This document shows positions 44,935 to 64,000 of a DNA stretch of 64,000 nt, piece by piece; positions within the stretch are counted from its first letter, which is position 1, and the number at the start of each line of letters is the position of its first letter. Under the pieces are notes generated by a model that did no database searches, had not been told where the DNA came from, and saw only the letters and a list, made by a program, of their open reading frames with translations. Made by a program: the position numbers and the translations under genes. This DNA comes from Marthasterias glacialis (Eukaryota; Echinodermata; Asteroidea; Forcipulatida; Asteriidae). The DNA lies in assembly GCA_911728455.2 (NCBI GenBank), contig OU452222.1, positions 1,914,001 through 1,978,000 on the forward strand, read 5' to 3'.

Positions 44935-44995
44935 ATCTTCCCATTTCGGTTAGTAAGTATCGGTAATGTGCTACATTTCAGGCAGGAAGCAATAT

Positions 44996-45178
44996 AAAGC
45001 CTAACTTTATTGCAATAAAAGTTTGAATTTATTGAAAAGTTTTATTTGCAATAAAGTTAGGCTTTTCTACAGAGTACTACTAATATAATTAATACTATTA
45101 ATTCTTGGTAGTGTAACTGTTACTACCTAAAGTCCATACGCGTGCAGAAATTCTGGAGTCAAAGAATTAATAGTATTA
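44996..45178. repeat. two adjacent strong hairpins at the start of FAAP24 intron 1
   Basis: The first (44996-45065) pairs AAAGCCTAACTTTATTGCAA with its complement. The second (45089-45178) pairs TAATACTATTAATTCTT with its complement and encloses a further GGTAGTGTAAC / TTACTACC pair. Confidence 0.75.
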
Positions 45179-45306
45179 GAAGTTGTGTTTATTTTGTAAT
45201 AGTAAATACTAAAATAGGCCATAGATTACTACTACTAGTACTACTACCTTACAGTACATAAACACTTTACATTAACACTCGTCATAGGCCCTACATCGAC
45301 ATTGTA

Positions 45307-45945
45307 TACTCCTAGAACTATGAGGTTCGTTCCGCTATCGTCTCCACGAACCTCATAGAGTGACATGTACAAAATCCTATTCGAAACTTTCTGCCCTTCA
45401 CGTTTACATGGCTACAGTTCTTTTTTGAAATCAGATCTCGCCAAAACTAGGCTCTATGTGTTCTTTCAACTCTCATCGAGCGTTGCACTGGTCCACTAAA
45501 AGTTGTTAAAAAGTGATAAATTCTCACCGTAACTCAGATCCCATTCAAACAGTATTGCAACAAATATGGTGGCCGGAGTTTCAAAATTAACTGGTACGCG
45601 GAACCAGCCCATAGGACCAGCACACCGCATAGCAGCATACCAGTTAATTTTGCAACTCCGGTCGACATATTTGTTGCAATACTGTTTGAATGGGATCTGA
45701 GTTACGGTGAGAATTTATCCCTTTTTAACAACTTTTAGTTTGCGGAGTGGATTTTCTGGACCCGTGCAACACTCGACGAGAGTTGAAAGAACACATAGAG
45801 CCTAGTTTTGGCGAGATCTGATTACAAAAAAGAACTGTAGCCATGTAAATGTGAAGGGCAGAAAGTTTCGAATAGGATTTTGTACATGTCACTCTATGAG
45901 GTTCGTGGAGACGATAGCGGAACAAACCTCATAGTTCTAGGAGTA
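45307..45945. mobile_element. 639-bp foldback transposon, Mutator-like, with 9-bp target duplication
   Basis: Almost the whole element is one inverted repeat with arms of about 300 bp. The left begins TACTCCTAGAACTATGAGG and the right ends CCTCATAGTTCTAGGAGTA. The arms differ by few substitutions and by an insertion of about 22 bp in the right arm near 45740-45761. The central spacer is only about 35 bp. Each tip holds a 13-bp subterminal hairpin (CTATGAGGTTCGT). The exact 9-bp sequence GACATTGTA flanks both ends (45298-45306 and 45946-45954). Long terminal repeats and a 9-bp duplication fit the Mutator superfamily. No transposase is present, so it is non-autonomous. It lies in FAAP24 intron 1. 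Confidence 0.85.
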
Positions 45946-46048
45946 GACATTGTATATATATGATACAGTTTTGATTCTGTAATGGAATGATTGATAACTA
46001 CTGTATTAATAATAAGTTTTTCATGGCCAAGTGTGTTTTACACCGGAC

Positions 46049-46121
46049 TGAAGTTAGTTCTGGTGGCTAAGTCATCAGGCAGGTTGTGGGTTCGAATCCC
46101 AGTCATGACACTTGTCATGAC
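46049..46121 (+). repeat. tRNA-like SINE head with adjoining palindrome
   Basis: It has a perfect B box GGTTCGAATCC (46089-46099) and a TGGCTAAGTCATCAGG A-box-like segment. The right edge contains GTCATGACACTTGTCATGAC, a palindrome around a four-base centre. It is not a functional tRNA. Confidence 0.5.
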
Positions 46122-46225
46122 AGGAAACACAATAAAGGGGACCACTTTTCAACCGTCACGTTAGCAGTTTTTCCAACGGTTGTAACTTTTTTAAGTACCG
46201 GAAATCACCAAAAATGTTTCAACAT
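46117..46225 (+). repeat. copy of the element end found at 58970-59257
   Basis: It shares, in order, GACAGGAAACACA, a GTCAC word, AGCAGTTTTTCCAACGGTTG (one change), TAAGTACCGG-like words and ATGTTTCAACATG with the right arm of the 59-kb foldback. Only one arm is recognisable here. Confidence 0.6.
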
Positions 46226-46488
46226 GTGAAGGGACAAAGATGGTCATTGCAGGTTAATGAGGAAAGATTTGCCAGGCGTATATCATAAATATGTAATAAT
46301 TTTAGAATGAAATGTAGTCCTGTAACACCCAGTATAACCTTCACAAATTGTGAAAGCAAAAACAATTTTGTTGCATTGCGCAGTAACACCCAAGTATGAA
46401 CTGGGCTTAACTTTTGGATTTCCTCCTTAATTTTTTCAATATGAAGATTACAGCAGGTTTGGATGTGATCGGTATATTCAGTGACATA

Positions 46489-49400
46489 ATGACATCGTCA
46501 TCAAGGAGGTCTGCTGAGCTGTCTCAGATCCCTTGCACTCCTGTTAATGAAGGCGGCCGTGTCCCACCAGGATGTATCGTCACCAGCCAACGATGGAAGG
46601 GCTCTGATTTAGTCAAAACATTGAAAGGTAACTCAAATGTTTTACAGAATCGACAATATTTGGAAGACATTCTCCCTTTTCCAGGATTTTGTGGTTATTG
46701 GAATAAATGCTTCTTGTCTGTTTTACATTTTTTGAAAGCTTGAATATCACATTCATTCTTAAATTAAGAAGGCTGAATTCTAAAAGAAAATTTCATATAT
46801 GGGTCATTCCATGAAGATGGAACACTAGGGACACCGTTACCACCTATGAAGCTTTTTCACCACTTCACTAGTCTACTTGGTCATCTTGCTTTACATAGTA
46901 TAAATAACATCAAACAGAAATAATAAAAAGGTTTTACTTGATTACTGTGGCTTAACATAAATGTGATACAGTGCCTGCACTGATGCAATGGGGACACCAT
47001 AGGTGTGACATTTGGTGTCCCCATTACATCATGACATATAACCTTAATTTTCTCAGCCATGTGTACAGTAATAGCCATGAAGGAAGTAATTTTGTTATGG
47101 ATTTGGCATCAAGTTTCTGTTGAACATTGTAAGTTTGTTTATTACTTCCATAATATTGAAAAATATGTGTTGCTAGCATGGTGTCCCTGTTACATCGTTA
47201 CCTTGTATTTTCAAGAATATTAGCAAAGGTATCGGGTAAGATGGTGTTGGAAGGATTTTAAATTTACTAAAATACTTTCAAAACCCAAATAAAATGTGAC
47301 GATTGATAAACATCAACTAGAATCGACTTTTTTTCTAACAAAAATGATAATATTGAAAAATGTCATGAATTGTGTCCCACCTTCATGGAATGACCCATAT
47401 ATGCTCTTAAACTTTCTTGTTTTCCAGATTGAAATGCTGTTTACTAAACAAAATTCCAGTCCTGTTGACAAAACTTTATTTTCTGTTGCTGTGTCAGGCA
47501 GACTAAAGGTAGTGATCGAAGATAACCTTGGAGTGATTGACTTCCACCCATCCAACGAAGCCGGGGTGATCTACGTCTCGGAGACAGATCTAGTCGCTGG
47601 CAGCAACTTCAAACAGAAAATCGCAAAACTCAGGAAGGTCAGACGTAACATATCATAGTTGCGATGTCATAAATTGTGTGAAAACCAAAACAGTCTCATA
47701 AAATTTGATAGCGTTATGTTTCTGTCAAAAAGATGGCCATTAAATGCTAAATTGTTTCCGCAAAAGCACGGTTGAAAAGAAAAACAATAGTTTGTCTTCA
47801 AGCAGCAGGCACCCATCTAGACAAAAGTGTTGTGCTGTTGTTATCAATAAAAAAACATCAAGCAATAAATCACAGGGGAAACTGACTGGGTAAATTTTAA
47901 TTCAATTTTGGGGTGAACAAAGAAAAATTGACTGGAGCGGGATTTGAACCTGCAACCACCTGCTTAACGTATTGATGCTCTACCAACTGAGTTATCCAGC
48001 CCTAATGTTGGCGGTCTCCCTATTTAGTCAATATCTTTGTTCGGGGGTCCAAACAAATATATTGACTAAGCCGGAGGCCGAAGGTTTTTAATCCTGCTGC
48101 AGTCATTTTTTCTTTGTTCACCCCAAAATTAAAAAAGAAAGAAAATGAAGACAGGATTGATGCAATCAATTCATTGATGCAATCAATTTAATTTATTAGA
48201 TCATGGAGCAAACTATCCCTACTGTTCATGAAGACGTTAATTTGTAATTTTCATTTTGTTCCAATAAAACAAGAATAAATACTTGTCCCTTGTTTTATGT
48301 ATAGATAATGTGAACATTTACCAAGCATTATCTACATTGGTGAGGATGAAAGTGACTTTTTATGCCTATTTCTATCTCTGTTTTTTTTGTTTACCTACCC
48401 TCATCTTTAGGCTAACAATCTCAGGGGCATTGTGTTAGCCGAGCTTACCCCTGTAAGCCGTCAGTACTATGGGGAACTACAGAAGTTTGTTGTCTTAGAG
48501 CTGGGACTCAGGCTACTCTTTGTCTCATGTCAGACAGAGGCTGCCAACCTTCTTATCCAAATGGTAGGTCCCATCTTGCTTTCCCAATCTCCAAAAGCAG
48601 GGCTGATTGCTTCGTTCTTGAAAGAGCAGGGGCACCAAGGCATTTTCTCATTGATAAAGGGCTTCTCTATGAGGAAATTGTAAATATCTATTGGAACATT
48701 TGAAGGGCACCAAGGCAATGACCAGGGGCAACAGAGATAATTGCCTCCGTCGCCTCCATGAAGTATCAGGCCTGAAAAGAGAAGAGGCCATCTTCCACAT
48801 GGCTGGCTCTTCACTCCCAAAATCATCACATAAAATTTCCGAATGGATTTATGAATCTTCTGTCATGTCTGTCAGATGGTACATTACCAAAATAGAGCAC
48901 CCCCTCTTACCTTTAGCTACACTTCAATCAATCAAAACAAGTTATATAGCGACGGTATCCATAAAAAAAATATATTCTAAGACAGTTTGACACAAAAATA
49001 TTCTATAGAAAATGAGTTGTCAGTCTCTTCTTGAAAACGTACACATTTTGCCAAATGTTAGTGTCCATAGGGAGATTGTTCCATAATATAGATGCTGCAC
49101 TGGAGAATGCACAGCGGGCACATGAGATAAGTTTGCGGTTGGGAATGTGGAGAAGAAGTTTATGAGAAGATTGTGAGTGGCGAGAAGATGACTGATGCGG
49201 GGATGTATTGGGGAGCAAGTCCATTGATGGCCTTGCAATAATTAGGAGCAGTGTGAATTAAATCCAATACTGAACTGCCAACCAGTGTAATGTGATTGCT
49301 TTTCTTGGTGGGGGTGATGATACTAGCAGCAGTGTTTTGAGCACACTGGAGAAGAGATAGTTGTGCTCCAAATACACTTAAACAAATGTATTTGCAGATA

Positions 49401-50283
49401 GAAGAGACTCTATTAAGATTTCATATTGAATTTCAGGTTAATGAGGAGCACAGACCCCATGCCAACCCTTTTCTTTTGAAGAGACGGAAACCACCGATTG
49501 ATGCAGTCGTCCTGGCATTAGTGCAACTTGTACCGAAAGTGGGTCCGGTCAAAGCGAAACATCTGTTGCAGAAGTTTGGTAGTATAAGGGGAATCAGCAA
49601 TGCTAGTGAAGAGGTAAAATAAATATAGAAGAAAATGGAATCAAAAACCTTTTGTTTTTTTTACACTGGAATTTTTGTTTTCTCCATCAAGAAAATGTCA
49701 AATTCATGCAAGGTGGATTGTTCCTTGATGCGGAACCAAGGCTGGAAACTTGGTTCACTCTGACCTACCTACATTGAGTACAAAATACAATGAGTAATCC
49801 TCTTCTTGGAACAAAAGGACAAAGATCTAGAAGCGGGGAATTACGCAGCAACCCCCGCATAATGGGCAAAAAATCTGTGAAATATTCAACACCATCTGCC
49901 TCTTTGTGTGGGTGAACTGAAGTGTTGTGTTGTGTTGCGAGTGCATACTCTGTGCACGCTCTGAAACAAAACGTCTGGGCAACGTTGTTCTGGTATTGCG
50001 ATTTTACACAATGGCGTGTTTATATACATGACCTCCATTTGCTGGCAGGGACAATATTTGCGTGTATACAAGTCATCAGGTGTCACCTGGTTTAAGAAAT
50101 CATGGTTTTATTTCAGAGACTACTTAACTCAAAATTCTCTCTTTGTTAAAAGATGTTTTTTTAATTTGTGACTCTATATTTCAGGCAATAGCTGAAGTGG
50201 TTGGCAAGAGCAAGGCCGGCGATATAAGATCATTCTTCCAGCATAATACATCATCACCTGCAAATCAACCATCAGTGACTTGA
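46489..50283 (+). CDS. FAAP24: Fanconi anemia core complex-associated protein FAAP24, 5 coding exons
   Basis: FAAP24 is the partner of FANCM and targets the Fanconi core complex to branched DNA at interstrand crosslinks. Coding exons are 46489-46627, 47498-47637, 48411-48563, 49437-49613 and 50185-50283, all in phase, giving 708 bp or 235 aa (human 215). An XPF-nuclease-like domain contains VIEDNLGVIDFHPSNEAG and VSETDLVAGSNFKQKIAKL. It lacks an intact ERKxxxD nuclease signature, as in the family. The C-terminal tandem helix-hairpin-helix is about residues 165-220 (VPKVGPVKAKHLLQKFGS). The start is uncertain: an ATG 75 bp upstream in frame is also open, but the family has no long extension. 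The exon 3 (47498-47637) donor is GTCAGA, weaker than its neighbours. Introns hold a foldback transposon, a tRNA-armed foldback and a LINE tail. Confidence 0.92.
47858..48133. repeat. second foldback with tRNA-like SINE arms
   Basis: The left arm, read on the minus strand, has A box TAACTCAGTTGG, B box GGTTCAAATCC and the CACCCCAAAATTG tail. It extends to about 47858, matching the far right end of the copy at 6926-7304. The right arm keeps the GGAGGCCG junction and the CTTTGTTCACCCC tail but has lost most of its tRNA portion. It lies in a FAAP24 intron. Confidence 0.75.
48600..48775 (+). repeat. dispersed GGCACCAAGGC repeat in a FAAP24 intron
   Basis: This is a second copy of the element at 23251-23336, with GGCACCAAGGC occurring twice (near 48631 and 48706). 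It ends AAGTATCAGGCCTGA. Confidence 0.65.
49003..49230 (-). pseudogene. non-LTR retrotransposon tail (RT C-terminus)
   Basis: The minus-strand translation contains IPNRKLISCARCAFSSAASI, then LWNNLP and VFKKRLTTHFL before a stop. The order Ala-Phe-Ser-x-Ala-Ala-x-x-Leu-Trp-Asn-x-Leu-Pro followed by Val-Phe-Lys-x-x-Leu-Lys/Thr-x-His is the hallmark end of CR1/L2/Jockey-type reverse transcriptases. Only the 3' end is present, as usual for 5'-truncated LINE insertions. It lies in a FAAP24 intron, opposite to the gene. Confidence 0.75.
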
Positions 50284-52485
50284 TCCCTTCCAGGCAGCTG
50301 GCTTCATCTGGTTGGGTTTCAATCCAAGATACTACAGCTACAGCGATATTGTTGAAGAATCTGCCTTTTCAGTGATCCAACCATAGCCACTTCAAAGCCA
50401 TTAAATTCGGCCACTGCCTTTGTGTGAAGTAATTCCAGTGTAAGCCAAGCTCACTTTAGAGAAACAATTGCCAAAAGCCAATAGGAAATTTATTGAGCTT
50501 GTTTCTTTGAGGATCACAATGTCCTTCCAGAATTATCATTTTCTGTCGTAAGAATTACCATTGAACGATAAAAGGAGGGCATTTTTTAAGTTTTTGTTTT
50601 AAATTAAACACAGACCAATGCCAGCTTTGGAGTAGGAATTAGACAAAACCTTTTGCATACAGTGGATGTGCGCGCATGTGATGCAGTGATTGCAAACAGG
50701 ATAACAATATGGACAATAACAATATTACATTTCACTTTTCTTGAGCAAAGCCATACCTTAGAATCACTTGTGGGTCTGAGCTATAGACTTTTATCATGCT
50801 GCCACCATCTTGGTCATGCTTCCAGTTTCAAATAAAGGTGATGGATGCTAATATTCATTGTACAAAAAGAATCCAGACTATTTTTCCTTCCAGCCTCGTT
50901 TTGGTTACATTGATTTGAATGGGAGAAAGTCAAGATGACTGCCCCATGATATAGGTCTACTAATTCCTCTTAACTTGCGACACACATAATTTTTTACCAA
51001 GCCCACTGTACAGCTAGTAGACCCTTGGTTGTGCCCACGTGTACTGCTTGGGTGTGAAGGAAATAACATTGTGTACTTTAACAGGTCGTAGCCTTCCAAT
51101 ATGCACACAGTCTTTTGGAATAGCACCTTTTTTAGGCCTGCGCAATCACAAGAGGGCAGATTAATATTTCTGAGTGATGCTGTCAGGGGATGTTTCTTTT
51201 TTTTATCTACCTTTGTTTTTTTTTTAATAATCATTTTAGAATAACCACTATTAAAAATTGTGTTTTAAGCAATGGAAAATGAAATGTGTACACTTGTGTC
51301 AAGGCTGACATAAGTACGTTATTCCATCTAATTATTAAAAACTTATTTACATACATGAACTTTTTCACACGAAATTAGTCAAATTAAAGAATGAAAAGAA
51401 TGTGCTAAACAAATGCAAATTTAAACCTGCAAATTGTTCATTGATTAGGATATTGATTAAAACTCTGTTTGGATTGACTTAAAAATCAACATTGATTTTG
51501 GTGTTTGGTCCCGTTTTTCTTAAGTATGACTTGGACGAATAAAAGGTAAACTACACAGATAGTATTATTATTGAATATTATTTATTGATTCGTAGATCAT
51601 AGTGGAGGAATTCCTCAGAGAGTAACCAGTGTATAAGCCCACGACCTCAGTGTTTTGTAAGTATGTATTGTCAACAATTGTAAATTTGAAAAAATGGTTC
51701 AAATATGCAAATTGTATGTTATATTTATTGTTTCTACTGTTCTGTAAATAAAATGTACTTTGTACAAATATAATTGTGACATATCAATTGAAGTTTTGTT
51801 TTGTTTTCTTTATGTCTAGTAAAAATCACAATAAAATAAATAACAATCAAATAAATCATGGACAGATCTAGGGAAAGAGGGAGGAACAAGCTTGCATCTG
51901 GCATGCCACTATTTTTATAATTCTTTGTCAATGTGTTAACAGGAAGATATAGAGTTATGTAATTCTCAGAGGGGGAGGGACTGAGAATTATAATCTGGGG
52001 TCACGAAGATGACATTGATCCAGTGTACGTGTTTGATGAATTTCCCCCCCGGGGGTTGGGATGTGTGACGTCCTCACCCCTTTGCCCCGCCCTCAACACC
52101 ACCTCCTGCCACTCTGATATTCAAAACGCAAGTCACTCCCAAATCTATCTGTGATTGGCACGGACTTGAAGCAAGTCTCTTTCCAACTACCCTATGTACT
52201 TAACTTGTACATGTCATGTCATGTCAGCTCATGTATGTCATGTGTTCATCACGTTTATAACATGGCATGCGCATTCATCACGTAATTCAGTCGGCTAGCC
52301 TGGTACAAATCTATTCTTATGAATATTCATTAAAGTTATTCATCTGCGGTCGCCATCTTGAAAATTCGAAAGGTGAAGAACATCTGCCTGTCTGCTGAAT
52401 GGAAAATTTGGAAAAGGGCTGCGAAACCGTTGCCGAATTTGCTTTATAGTTCCCCCTAAACGTTGGCCTCCAAGAGGACATTTGG
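50284..52485. other. FAAP24 3' UTR and intergenic space before TENT4
   Basis: An AATAAA at 50831-50836 is a plausible FAAP24 poly(A) signal, about 550 bp after the stop. No coding sequence is supported. The TENT4 promoter presumably lies near 52000-52480, where GC rises. Confidence 0.5.
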
Positions 52486-63819
<11,334 letters not shown>

Positions 63820-64000
63820 GTCAGTTTGAAGGAGGAGCGAGAGGGTCAGGAGATGGGAGTGAACACTCTCAGCACCAGTAACTCCTTCTCATTACGGACA
63901 AAACCCTAAAAAATGTTTGTGAATCAATCTCACCAACCGAAGCAGACAAGAAAAGAACTTTTGTTCAAGATTTGTTCGTGGAATGTGCTAGTTTTCAAAT

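Overview
This is animal nuclear DNA, most probably from an invertebrate deuterostome and best matching an echinoderm. The genes are split by GT-AG introns and lie far apart in AT-rich sequence. The word TAGGCCTA and short tRNA-derived, hairpin and 'TTTCATAGAGCTGCT'-type repeats recur, as is typical of ambulacrarian genomes. The species was inferred from style and family memory, not from a database match.

Five protein genes could be assembled, in four cases exon by exon. (1) POLR2C/RPB3, plus strand, 2768-8368, seven coding exons, 275 aa. (2) TRIM71/LIN-41, minus strand, 29115-26797, one uninterrupted coding exon (772 aa from the preferred start). (3) MCM4, minus strand, 42957-34587, seventeen coding exons, 910 aa. 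(4) FAAP24, plus strand, 46489-50283, five coding exons, about 235 aa. (5) A TENT4A/TENT4B (PAPD5/PAPD7, TRF4) non-canonical poly(A) polymerase, plus strand, from 52486; six coding exons are seen and the gene runs off the right edge.

Layout: 1-2767 is intergenic, with one possible lysine-rich terminal exon at its left edge and an old MITE. POLR2C follows. A large space (8489-26796) carries old LINE, tandem and dispersed repeats and, closer to TRIM71, perfect let-7 seed matches in the sense expected for a TRIM71 3' UTR. Upstream of TRIM71 (29200-34586) lie a tRNA-like SINE, a hammerhead-like repeat and an E-box cluster. MCM4 and FAAP24 are divergent and share a region with three E2F-type motifs (44436-44780), which fits joint S-phase expression of a replicative helicase subunit and a crosslink-repair factor. 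FAAP24 intron 1 holds a 639-bp near-perfect foldback element with an exact 9-bp target-site duplication.

The most unusual signals are non-coding: foldback elements whose two arms are tRNA-like SINE copies in opposite orientation (two independent loci), the Mutator-like foldback, a minus-strand hammerhead-like motif, and a hairpin repeat family with a conserved flank. No prokaryotic, viral or CRISPR features were seen.
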